Of a stretch of DNA of 64,000 nucleotides, positions 19,644-29,000 are shown one piece after another. The translations under genes and the position numbers were made by a program. The notes under the pieces are model-generated. The model saw nothing but the letters and a program-made list of their open reading frames with translations, did no database searches and had not been told where the DNA came from. How positions within the stretch are numbered: the first letter of the stretch is position 1; each line of letters opens with the position of its first letter. Source of the DNA: Saccharothrix luteola (GTDB taxonomy: Bacteria > Actinomycetota > Actinomycetes > Mycobacteriales > Pseudonocardiaceae); the NCBI RefSeq assembly GCF_020859565.1, contig NZ_JAJHUO010000002.1:1-64000 (forward strand), in the 5' to 3' direction.

Positions 19644-20864
19644 ATGATCTCACCCGCGGGCTCCGGCGACCCGGCCGACCTACCCGCGCGAGGACCGCGA
19701 GCGAGTACCGACGACATGACCAGGTGGGCCGAGCGCACGTTCTTCCTGGTGCTGGGGGTGGTGGTCGTGGCGGTGTTCCTCGTCGTCCTCACCACCTTCC
19801 TGCCCACTCCGGTGAACGTGGTCGGCGCCGCTCTGTCGTCGTTCTCCGCGCACCTCTTCGTGGTCTCCCTGCTCCTGGTCGCGGGGACCGGGTGGCTGTG
19901 GTGGCGCCGACGGACCTGGGGCCGGCGGGTGCTGGCAGCGTTGGCCGTCTTGTCACTGGCAGGTGTCACCGTGATCGGCGGGCGACAGCTGACCGTGGCC
20001 CGTCACGAGCACGTCGACCTCGACGTGACAGCGCTGCTCGACCTTCCCGGTGGGATCGACCCACCCGACGAGGACGTCGTCTACCTGCGCTTCGAGGAAC
20101 AAGACCTACCGCTGTCGGTGTGGCGACCGGCCAACGGCGGCAGTGCCGGAGCGCCGGTCATCGTCATGGTGCACGGTGGGGGTTTCATCTCGGGCTCCCG
20201 GCTGGAAGGCACCCCGCCCACGCACGCACGGTGGTTCGCCGACCGCGGGTACCTCGTCGTCAGCGTCGACTACGCGCTCTCCACCGACCAGCGCCACCTG
20301 TGGGATGTCACCGAGGGTCAGATCGGCTGCGCGTTGGCGTGGACCGGGGCCAACGCGCGGCGCTACGGCGGCGACACCACGCGGTTGACGATGATCGGCG
20401 ACTCCGCCGGCGGCAACCTGGCGCTCCAAGCCGCCTACAAGGGCAATGCCGGCAAGCTCGCCTCCGGTTGCGGCGGCGAGTTCCCGCGCGTCAGGGCTGT
20501 CAGCGCGCTCTACCCGGCCAACGACATGGAACAGCTCTACACCAACGAGGCGTCCAGGATCTTCGCCGAGCAGTACATCGGCGGAAGCCCTCAGCAGTAC
20601 CCCGAGCGATACGCCGCCACCACGCCGGCGAACCACATCGGCCCTCGGACACCGCCCACCCTTCTCGCCATGGGGACGTCCGACTACATCGTGCCGCCCG
20701 ACGGCACTCGCCGGTTGTACGAACGGCTCCAGCGCGGCGACATTCCCAGCCATCTGCTCGAAATCCCGTACGGTCAGCACGTCTTCGACGCCGCACCCGG
20801 CGCGGTGGCCACCCAGGTGTGGCACCAGACCACCCTGCGCTGGTTCACGGATCACGCGGCGTGA
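19644..20864 (+). CDS. Membrane-anchored HSL-family esterase
   Basis: A 406-residue alpha/beta hydrolase tethered to the membrane. The ATG at 19644 follows TGAGGAG. Three hydrophobic segments lie in residues about 37-125 (FFLVLGVVVVAVFLVVL, then LFVVSLLLVAGTGWL and VLAALAVLSLAGVTVI), placing the catalytic part outside. That part has HGGG in MVHGGGFISG (oxyanion hole), the nucleophile elbow IGDSAGGN, a probable Asp in GTSDYIVPPDG and the His in YGQHVFDAA. A full triad is therefore present. Neighbours are IS remnants, so no operon partner helps with the substrate; short acyl esters are likely. Confidence 0.85.
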   Translation: MISPAGSGDPADLPARGPRASTDDMTRWAERTFFLVLGVVVVAVFLVVLTTFLPTPVNVVGAALSSFSAHLFVVSLLLVAGTGWLWWRRRTWGRRVLAALAVLSLAGVTVIGGRQLTVARHEHVDLDVTALLDLPGGIDPPDEDVVYLRFEEQDLPLSVWRPANGGSAGAPVIVMVHGGGFISGSRLEGTPPTHARWFADRGYLVVSVDYALSTDQRHLWDVTEGQIGCALAWTGANARRYGGDTTRLTMIGDSAGGNLALQAAYKGNAGKLASGCGGEFPRVRAVSALYPANDMEQLYTNEASRIFAEQYIGGSPQQYPERYAATTPANHIGPRTPPTLLAMGTSDYIVPPDGTRRLYERLQRGDIPSHLLEIPYGQHVFDAAPGAVATQVWHQTTLRWFTDHAA

Positions 20865-21271
20865 GAGAACCAGGCGACACCTCGTGGTCGTTGAACGTGC
20901 GCTGACCGGGGAGGTGAAGATCGCTCTGGTGATCTCGGGACGGCCTGGGGACACGCGGCTGCCCAGCGTGTCGTGGACGGCGCCGTCGGGAAGTTCGCCG
21001 GTGACGTAGGCGAAAGCCCAGTGGTGGCGCACCTTCGACGGGGCCGGTCACGGCCACCTGGTAGACCAGGTCGTGAACACGGAGTGTCGGCCGCTCGCGG
21101 AACGGCGCACCGGCGTCGCCGAGCCTGCCGACCACTGGCTGTCCACCTGCCGCCCGACACCCGGCTGCGCGGACCTGTCGAGCTCGTCGTGAATCGATGG
21201 CGCAGAGCACGACTGCCGCCGAACATCGGCTCGGCCTCAGTCGGCCTCCTGGGCGCGGGAGACGTCGTGTT
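20865..21271. other. Gap after esterase, possible decayed gene on the minus strand
   Basis: On the minus strand, short segments in two frames (VHDLVYQVAVTGPVEG, then WAFAYVTGELPDGAVHDTLG) look protein-like and are separated by a frameshift. I cannot assign them to a family, and no intact gene is present. Confidence 0.3.
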
Positions 21272-21420
21272 GAGCCGAAGTGTTCGGTTGCCTACATGTT
21301 GGCGTAGCGGACGCGCGGGGCGTGAAAGTAGCCGCGAACGATGTGCGGCTGGCGTTGGCGGCGGTGCAGGAAGCGGCGGGTCTCGTGGGCGAGCCGGTCG
21401 AGGTTGTGGGCGAGGCCACA
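21272..21420 (-). pseudogene. IS630 transposase 3' end remnant
   Basis: The minus strand carries the end of an IS630 transposase (LDRLAHETRRFLHR, then PHIVRGYFHAPRVRYANM) and the terminal sequence TTGAGCCGAAG. That terminus matches the left end of the fuller IS630 copy at 42778. A frameshift separates the two peptide parts. Confidence 0.7.
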
Positions 21421-21601
21421 CCGTTACCGCGCTCGTGCGCTCCGTCGTACCAGGGGTGGACCGCGGGTCGGCGATCCGGCATCCGGCGGGCAACTGGGCC
21501 TGCGTCACGTGCTGCGCAGGGAGAACGTGGAACTCGAGCGGGCCAACGAGATCCTCACGAACGCGTCCGACACGCAATCAGACCCGCACCTCCGTTGTCG
21601 G

Positions 21602-22159
21602 TCAGGATTGGGGCGGAGGGCCGAGCAGCCAGTTGCCCGCAACCTCGGGGTCGTCGCTGAAGTAGTAGTCGTGGATGGCGGCGACCATCTCACCGCGGGT
21701 GACGTGCCCGTCGTCGTCGGTGTCGACTTTGTCGAAGGCCGTGTCGGCATCGTGCTCGCTGAGCCCGAACGCGGAGACGAACCACGCCCGGTATTCCTGT
21801 CGGTCCAGTTTGCCGTCGCCGTCGTGGTCGGCCATGGCGGTCAGCGCGTCGATGACCGGCGTGTACGCCGCGTCGAACGCACCCGGTTGCGCCAAGACCA
21901 GTTCGGTGAACGCCCTCCCGTACTCCTCCGGAGTGATGCGACCGTTCCGATCGAAATCGGCGATACGCGCCATCTGCTGCCACAGGTCCAAGCACAGATC
22001 ACGCATCCGGCGGCGCTGCGGCGAATCCTCGGCATGACCGAAGGCCTCACCCAGCCGATCCGCACCCTTGACGAAGTCGGCTTCCTCCAAAAAGCCGTTC
22101 CCGTCACGGTCCCAGGTAGCGAAACGTCGGGCGAGCTTGAGATCCAGGAAATCAGACAT
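21602..22159 (-). CDS. Calerythrin-like EF-hand calcium-binding protein
   Basis: A 185-residue cytoplasmic protein with four EF-hand loops in order: DRDGNGFLEEAD, DFDRNGRITPEEY, DHDGDGKLDRQEY and DTDDDGHVTRGEM. All keep acidic residues at positions 1, 3, 5 and 12, except that the second uses D-N-R-style spacing. The length and spacing match the calerythrin / sarcoplasmic-calcium-binding type of actinobacteria. The ATG at 22159 begins MSDFLDLKLARRF, the usual start. No signal peptide is seen. It lies downstream of, and separate from, the DAHP-synthase fusion. The likely role is calcium buffering or sensing; a target is unknown. Confidence 0.9.
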   Translation of the reverse strand: MSDFLDLKLARRFATWDRDGNGFLEEADFVKGADRLGEAFGHAEDSPQRRRMRDLCLDLWQQMARIADFDRNGRITPEEYGRAFTELVLAQPGAFDAAYTPVIDALTAMADHDGDGKLDRQEYRAWFVSAFGLSEHDADTAFDKVDTDDDGHVTRGEMVAAIHDYYFSDDPEVAGNWLLGPPPQS

Positions 22160-22325
22160 GTGTCCAGTGTGCTCCGCCGGGCAGGTCGTTCCTACGCCCG
22201 AGCCCGTACTTGCCCCGGACGAGTGACACCGTCGGGCGTTCGCCGATATTGATCTTCCATCGTCCGGCAGTGAACCTCGCTGATCGCACGCAAATCCACC
22301 GACAAGGGCGTCCACATTCGACCCG

Positions 22326-24701
22326 TTAGCCCGATAGTGCGGATGCGATGCTGCGCAGTTTCTGGCACGTTTCCTCGTATTCTCGTTCCGGGTCGGACGA
22401 GCTGACGATCCCGGCGCCCGCCCGCAGCCACCGGCGGCCGCCTTCTTCGAAAAGGGAACGCAGGACGAGTCCGGCGTCCAGTCCGCCGTCCTGGGTGGCC
22501 GTGAGGACCGCGCCCGCGTACAGACCGCGCGGTTCGGGTTCGGTCCGGGAGATGTACTCGCAGGCCGCGGCCTTGGGAATGCCGGAGCCGGTGACCGCCG
22601 GGAAGACGGCTTCGAGGGCGTCCCAGGACGACCGGTCCGCGCCGAGTTCGCCGCGGACCCGGGATCCGAGATGTTGTACCGTGCCGCGCGGCTTCACCGT
22701 CATCAGGTCCGTGACCGTCACCGTTCCCGGTGTGCAGACCCGGCGCAGTTCGTCATACGCCACTTTGGCCGAGACGATGTGCTCGTAGACCTCCTTGGGG
22801 TCGTCGAGGAGTTCCGCGCACAAGCGACGATCCTCCTCCCGCCCGCGCCCGAACGGTCGGGTTCCGGCCAGCGGCTGGGTCGACACCGTCCCGTCGCGAT
22901 CGGCTTCCAGGATCGTCTCCGGGCAGAAGCCCAGGGCGCGGCGCCCGCCGAGGTCGAGGAGGAACGACCGGGCCGGGGTGTTGTCCGCCCGGCCGCGGAG
23001 GTAGGTGCGGAGCAGGTCCACCTCGACGTCCACCGGAACGCTGCGCGATAGCACGACCTTCCGGAACGAGCCGCGGTCGATCTCCCGCACGGCGGAGGCT
23101 ACAGCCTGCCGATACCACTCGCCGGTGTGATCGAGGTCGACGGTCCTCGGCCGGGGCGGCGACTCGGGGGCCGCGCCGACCAGCACGGCACGGATGCGGT
23201 CGCGCAGTCGGGCGTCGGCGTGGACGACCGTGGTGCCGCTGCTGTCGAACCGGACCTCGGCCCGGGGCACGACCAGGTGGCCGAGGTCGCCTGGGCCGGC
23301 CAGGTCGCGCCGGCCGTTGATCAGGTGCGCCACCTCGAAGGTGAGCCAGCCGTACACCGTCCAGTCCGGGATCGGCAGCTCGGCGAGCGTCTCGCCCAGG
23401 CACGCCAGCGGTCGTGACCGCCACGGCCTGCTGGACTCGTCGCCCCCGTGCCGCACGCGGATGCGGTCGGCGTCCAGGGTCACGGTCGCCTGACTGCCTC
23501 CCGCCACGGTCCAGGTGCCGGCGCGCTCGTAGACCACGTACGAGTCGAAGATCCCTGTCCGGACCAGCGCCACCGCGGCGGACGCCGGCGTGCCGGCCAC
23601 CCCTGCCGGCACGGTCAGACCGGCCCGGGGACGGATGCGCCTGCTCCGGCGGGCACGCGCCGCGCGGGCCAGTTCGGTGAGCACCTCGACCGTCGCCGGC
23701 CAGCCCATGCACGCGTCGGTGACGCTCCGGCCGCGGACGAGCGGGACACCGGCAGCGACGTCCTGGCGCCCGGCCAGCAGGAAGCTCTCCAGCATCACGC
23801 CGCGGATCGCGGTGTTCCCCGCCCCCACCTGTCGACCGATCCCCTCGGCAACGGCCCGCTGGAGTTCGTGGTCCTTCGCGCAGTTGTCGTGACTGGCGTC
23901 GACGAGCAGCCGTCCGGGCAGACCGGCGGCGTGGAGCAGCCGCAGCGCGCCCCGAACCGCCGACGGGTGGTGGTTCGGTCCGCTCGACCCGCCGCGCAGC
24001 ACGAGATGGCAGTCCGGGTTGCCGGCGGTTCTGGTGACCGCGGCCGAACCGTCCGGCGCAAGGGTCAGCAACGCCTGCTCCCGCTCGGCTACCCGGATCG
24101 CGCTCACCGCCACGTCGATCGCGCCATCGGTTCGATTCTTCATCCCGATGGGCATGGCCAACGCGCCTGCCATGGACCGATGGGTCGGGTCCTCGACGGT
24201 CCGGGCGCCGATGCAGCCCCACGAGACGAGATCTTCGAAATACGCCGGACCGAACACCGTGAGCCATTCGACGGCCACCGGAAGACCCAAGCCCGTGATG
24301 TCCGCGAGTATCGACCTGGCGAGCCGAATCCCTCGTTCAGGATCGGGTGGACCCAGCAGGTCCGGGGCGTGCGCCAAACCTGGCCAGCCGAACGACGTGC
24401 GCGGCTTCTCGACATAGGCGCGCATGACAACGAACACATCATCCGACAGATCCTCGGCGACCCCCTTGAGCCGCTCGGCATACTCCAGCGTGCTGTCCCG
24501 GTCGTTCAGGGAACACGGGCCGACGACGACCAGCAGGCGATCATCCGCCCTGTTCAGGATCCTCCGGACGGCAGACCTCCCCTGAAGGCTGGTCACCGCC
24601 GCGGCGGCGGACCCGGGCACCGCTCGACGCAGCTCCTCCGGACTGGTCACCCGCTCGCGCACGGCACGAGCGCTGCCACCCGGCACCTCGGACGTCGCCA
24701 T
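22326..24701 (-). CDS. Fusion of type I DAHP synthase and salicylate/isochorismate synthase
   Basis: A 791-residue two-domain enzyme. Residues 1-350 are a type I (AroFGH) DAHP synthase, which condenses PEP and erythrose 4-phosphate. Its motifs are GPCSLND (61-67), MRAYVEKPRTSFGWPG, GMKNRTDG (186-193), DASHDN (268-273) and SVTDACMGW. Residues about 355-791 are a chorismate-using MST enzyme of the MbtI/Irp9 salicylate-synthase group: FRKVVLSR (general base Lys548), STQPLAGTRPFG, HIVSAKVAYDEL, GTVQHLGSRV, AVTGSGIPK (702-710) and EYEETCQKL. The entry and exit reactions of the shikimate route are thus joined in one chain. An upstream methyltransferase, 38 bp away on the same strand, suggests a salicylate-derived product. 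Isochorismate as the final product is the alternative. Confidence 0.88.
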   Translation of the reverse strand: MATSEVPGGSARAVRERVTSPEELRRAVPGSAAAAVTSLQGRSAVRRILNRADDRLLVVVGPCSLNDRDSTLEYAERLKGVAEDLSDDVFVVMRAYVEKPRTSFGWPGLAHAPDLLGPPDPERGIRLARSILADITGLGLPVAVEWLTVFGPAYFEDLVSWGCIGARTVEDPTHRSMAGALAMPIGMKNRTDGAIDVAVSAIRVAEREQALLTLAPDGSAAVTRTAGNPDCHLVLRGGSSGPNHHPSAVRGALRLLHAAGLPGRLLVDASHDNCAKDHELQRAVAEGIGRQVGAGNTAIRGVMLESFLLAGRQDVAAGVPLVRGRSVTDACMGWPATVEVLTELARAARARRSRRIRPRAGLTVPAGVAGTPASAAVALVRTGIFDSYVVYERAGTWTVAGGSQATVTLDADRIRVRHGGDESSRPWRSRPLACLGETLAELPIPDWTVYGWLTFEVAHLINGRRDLAGPGDLGHLVVPRAEVRFDSSGTTVVHADARLRDRIRAVLVGAAPESPPRPRTVDLDHTGEWYRQAVASAVREIDRGSFRKVVLSRSVPVDVEVDLLRTYLRGRADNTPARSFLLDLGGRRALGFCPETILEADRDGTVSTQPLAGTRPFGRGREEDRRLCAELLDDPKEVYEHIVSAKVAYDELRRVCTPGTVTVTDLMTVKPRGTVQHLGSRVRGELGADRSSWDALEAVFPAVTGSGIPKAAACEYISRTEPEPRGLYAGAVLTATQDGGLDAGLVLRSLFEEGGRRWLRAGAGIVSSSDPEREYEETCQKLRSIASALSG

Positions 24702-24739
24702 GCGACACGGCCCTCGCTCCCGGTTCTCGACACTCGAGT

Positions 24740-25585
24740 TCAGGCCCGCCGGCCAGTGGCGCTCACCAGGGGGTAGGAGCGCACCGCGAACGCCGGATCA
24801 TCGAGCAACGCTCGAAACTCGGCCAACTGCCGTCCGCTGATGCCGGAGGCGCGCAGCTGGTCGGCGAGCTGCTCCACGTTCACCCGGTGCAGGTCGATCC
24901 CCGGGCTCCCCCCGGTCCACGTCACCGAGAAGATGTCCGTGACGATCCGGGACAGGCCGTGGTCGCCCAGCGCCGTCGCGAGCGATCGCCCCCACGCCGG
25001 GTCGGCGCCCCGCTCGCGCAACAGCCCGTGGAATGCCCCGATGACCGCCTCGAACACGAGGGCCGACCCTCTCGGCGCGGCCAGCACCGGCGCGCGTTCA
25101 CAGTCGAAGTCCTCGACCACCAGGTACCCGCCGGGCGCCAGACACCCGATCAGCCGATCCAGGACCAAGTGCCGCTCCGGCAGGTGGAGCAGCACCAGCC
25201 GGGCATGAATCAGGTCGAACTTGCCATCCGGCAGTTCATCGCGCACCACGTCGTGCCGGCGCGACACGACATTCGGCAGGTCCTCGATGTCGCGCAGCCA
25301 ACGCGGATCGATATCGGTGACCAGAACGGAACCATCCGCACCCACCCGTTCAGCCAACCACGCGCCGATCCGTCCGTCGCCTCCGCCGACATCCCAACAA
25401 CGCCATCCGGGACCGACCTCCGTCGCCGTCAGAACGCGTTTGCTGGCCACATCGTAAGTCCGAGCCAAAGCGTCGAAGCGCGCATCGGCCTGAGCCAGGT
25501 CGTTGCCGAGAAGATAACTGGCCACCAGCACAGCCCAGCCGAATCCAGACCCGGCGACAACCCCCGATGACCCGGCCCACCCCAT
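24740..25585 (-). CDS. Class I SAM-dependent methyltransferase
   Basis: A protein of up to 281 residues with the Rossmann methyltransferase fold: SAM motif I is WDVGGGDGRIGAWLAERVG, the acidic motif II is LVTDIDPRWL, and motif IV is DLIHARLVLLHLPE. The start is uncertain. The ATG at 25585 gives the longest plausible form, but family-like sequence begins at YLLGNDLAQADARFD, near 25516, and a GTG at 25525 is possible. It is the first gene of a two-gene minus-strand operon with the DAHP-synthase/salicylate-synthase fusion. It may methylate the salicylate carboxyl or a later intermediate. That role is inference from linkage only. Confidence 0.8.
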   Translation of the reverse strand: MGWAGSSGVVAGSGFGWAVLVASYLLGNDLAQADARFDALARTYDVASKRVLTATEVGPGWRCWDVGGGDGRIGAWLAERVGADGSVLVTDIDPRWLRDIEDLPNVVSRRHDVVRDELPDGKFDLIHARLVLLHLPERHLVLDRLIGCLAPGGYLVVEDFDCERAPVLAAPRGSALVFEAVIGAFHGLLRERGADPAWGRSLATALGDHGLSRIVTDIFSVTWTGGSPGIDLHRVNVEQLADQLRASGISGRQLAEFRALLDDPAFAVRSYPLVSATGRRA

Positions 25586-25744
25586 CGTGTGAACTCTCGT
25601 GGGCAAGCCCCTGGACCGCCGGACCAACCCTGCCCCATCGCAACGACCCCACCGCGGAGTCGCCAACAAGATCAAGCTGCTCAAAGCGACAGATCCTGTT
25701 GCGAGCGAGCTTTACCTTGCTGCGCAAGCGAATCCTGCTCGACA

Positions 25745-26035
25745 CCGGCAGCGCCGCAGGCGCGGCGGATGAACGCCCACTTGCGAACGGGTCGTCGGCA
25801 CGCTTCGACGCGAAGTCCTCGACCACATCCTGTTCCGGGGAGAGGCTCATGCACGGCAAGTCCTCGCGGCCTACGAAGACCGCGACAAGCGACACCGGCC
25901 CCACCAGGCCCGTGACCGACTACCACCTGACGCTCGGCGGCACCCCGTCGCGGTGCACGACCTCGACACCCACAGACTGCACCGCAGCACCCGCATCCTG
26001 GGCGGGCTCGTCAACGAGTACAGATACGCCGCTTG
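25745..26035 (+). pseudogene. Integrase-type (rve) transposase C-terminal remnant
   Basis: The plus strand reads ERVVGTLRREVLDHILFRGE, ARQVLAAYEDRDKRHRPHQA and LHRSTRILGGLVNEYRYAA before a TGA at about 26035. This is the end of the same transposase family seen at 60456-61535. The N-terminal part is missing, and a frameshift lies near 25785. Confidence 0.7.
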
Positions 26036-26092
26036 ACCAGCAACGATGACTTGTCGAGCCTCACAGGGTGATGTTCAGCATGCGGCCGGTGG

Positions 26093-29000
26093 TCAGGGGC
26101 ACAGGTGTTGGTTCGGCCAGGACGGCACGAGCCTGCGCCATTCCTCGTCGGTCAGGTCGACGTCGGTCGCGGCGCACACGTACGCCGCCGCCTGCTCCAC
26201 GTCGGTGGTCCAGCGCAGGACGTTGCCCGTCACGCCGCCGGTCACCAGTCCACCGGGGACGAAGGTGATGCCGGCCAGGCCTGTGGTCGCGGCGAACGTC
26301 GTCGTGGTCGACCCGCTCCGCACGTCCCATAGACGGAGGGTCTTGTCCAGGCCCGTGGTGGCCAGCTCGCGGCCGTCCGGGCTGAAGGCCACCTTGAGGA
26401 CCTCGCCGGTGTGCCCTACGAGGACGGCGATCTGCGTGTGACTCGCGACGTCCCAGATGCGGACGGTCTTGTCGTCGCCGACGCTGGCGAGCGTGGCGCT
26501 GTCCGGACTGAACACGACATCGCGCACCACGCTGGCATGACCGGTCAGCGGCTCACCGAGCGGGCTTCGGGTCGCCACGTCCCACAGGCGCACTGTCTTG
26601 TCGTGGGCGGCGGTGGCGAGGACGCGTCCGTCGGGGCTGAACGCGACACCGGTGACTGAGTTCGTGTGGCCGGTGAGCGGTGCGCCGGCCGGGCCCTGCG
26701 CCGCGACGTCCCACAGCCGAACCGTGCTGTCCATGCCGGCGGTGGCGATGAGGGTTCCGTCGGGGCTGAACGTCGCGCCGCGGACCCACCCGGTGTGGCC
26801 GGTGAGCGGTGCGCCGAGCGGGGTGCCGGTCGCCGTGTCCCACAGGCGGAGCGTCCCGTCCCAACTGCCGGTCGCCAGCAACGTGCCGCGCGGGCTGAAC
26901 GCCATCGCGCGGACCTCGGCGGTGTGCCCGGTGAGCGGTATGCCGAGCGGCCGGTGGCCCGGGACCTCCCACAGGCGCACGGTCCGGTCGTCGGAGGCCG
27001 TGCCGAGGACGCCGCCGTCCGGGCTGAGCGCCACGGCGTAGACCGCGTCGGTGTGTCCGAGCAGCAGCGTGGTGCGCAGCGACCAGACCAGGGCGTGTCC
27101 GTCCGAGTCGCCGCCGGCGAGTGCGGAACCGTCGGGGGTGAACGAGAGGTTGAGGACACTGCTCGTCGAGCCGGTCAGCGGTGTGCCGAGCGGCCGTCGG
27201 GTGGTCACGTCCCATAATCGGACCGTCTTGTCCCAACTGCTGCTGGCCAGGGTGCGCCCGTCCGGGCTGAACGCCACGCCGTAGGTGACGTTGGTGTGGC
27301 CGTTGAGTGGGTCGCCCAGCGGCGCGAGGGTGGTGACGTCCCACAGCCGCACCGACTTGTCGCCGCTGGTCGACGCGACGAGCCGGCCGTCCGGGCTGAA
27401 CGCCACCCCGTTGGTGACGCTGGTGTGCCCGGTCAGGCGTCCGACCGGTGTCCGCGTCGCGAGGTCCCACAGCCGCACCGTCTTGTCGTCGCCGGAACTG
27501 GCGACCAGGGTGCCGTCGGGGCTGGTCGTGACGGCGGTGATCGCCCCGTCGTGCGCGGTCAGCGGAGCGCCGACCGCGAACCGGGTCGTGGCGTCCCAGA
27601 ACCGCAGCGTGCCGTCGGCGCCGCCGCTGACCACCAGGCGTCCGTCCGGGCTGAACGCGACCCCGGTGACGACGCCCGCGTGCCCGGTGAGCGGCTCGCC
27701 GACCGCTCGCCGTCCGGCGACGTCCCACCACACCAGCGTGCCGTCGGTGGACGCGGTCACCAGCGTGGTCCCGTCCGGGCTGAAGGCGGCGCCGTTCACC
27801 ATCCCGGTGTGGCCGGTGAGCGGCCCGCCCAAGGGTTCGCGGCTCCCGGCGTCCCAAAGTCGCACGGTGCCGCCGTCCCCCGCGGTGGCCATGACCCGGC
27901 CGTCGGCGCTGAACGCCACGTCGCGGACCTCGCCTTCATGGCCGCCCAGCCTGGCCGGCAGCGCCACCGCCTGGGTGCTGATCAGACTGTTGCGCGTGGC
28001 CGCGACGTCCGGCGCGATCCGCCACGCGGCCAGGCTGAGCTGGGCGGCGCGCACCGGGTCGACCTCGCGCAGCGCGGTCGCCTCGGCGACCAGCTGGCGC
28101 GCGACCGCCACCCGATGCGCCTCACGGGCGTCGTTGCGCTGCACGACGGTGATCACCGTCGCGACGGCCAACAACGCCACCACCGCCGCGGTCACGCCCC
28201 GGACCCGCAGGACGCGCCGTCGTCGCGCCCGGACCTGCTTGTCCCGCAAGCGGATCGCCGCGTCGAGGAACTCGCGCTCGTCGGCGTTGAGCGTCGCATC
28301 GCGGTGCGGCTGGTCGGCCCACGCCGTGACCTGGTCGAGCTGGGCGGCGCGGTAGAGCAGGTCCGGGTCGCGGCCTGCGGACTGCCAGGCGTGGGTCGCG
28401 TCGGTGATCCTGCGGTGCACCAGGAGGCCGTCGCGGTCGTCGGTGAGCCAGCGCCGCAAGCGGGGCCAGGCGCGGATCAGCGCCTCGTGCGCGACCTCGA
28501 CGCTCTCCTCGCCGATCACCACCAGCCGGTCGGCGGCGAGCCGGTCCAGCACCCGGGACACGGTCACCGGGTCCGCCACCGTGGCCAGCTCGGTGTGCGC
28601 GGCCCGCCGTCGGGTGTCCTCGGTGCCGTCGCCCAAGGCCGTCAACCGCAGGAACACCCGCCGTGCCGCCTCCTGCTCGTCGGGGTCGAACTCGGCGTAC
28701 GTCCGTTCGGCCGTCTGCGCCAGCGCGCCGTGCGCACCACCGGACGCGTGGTACCCGGCCTGGGTCAAGGAGCCGCCCCGCCTCCGGCGCCAGGTCTCCA
28801 CCAGAGCGTGGGACAGCAGCGGGAGGCCGCCCGGCTCGTCGGCGATCTCGGCCAGCAAGGTCGCGACGAGCTCGCGTTCGACGATCAGCCCGGCGCGTGC
28901 GGCCGGTTGGGTGATCGCGGACCGCAGTTCGTCCCGGGTCATCGGCCCGACGAGCACCTGAGCGCCCTGGCCCAGCACCTCCACCAGGCCGGGGTGCGTC

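Noticed and set aside
26093..27960. Regular repeats at about 126-bp spacing
   Set aside because: They might suggest a CRISPR or satellite array, but they are the coding repeats of WD40 blades and diverge at synonymous sites.
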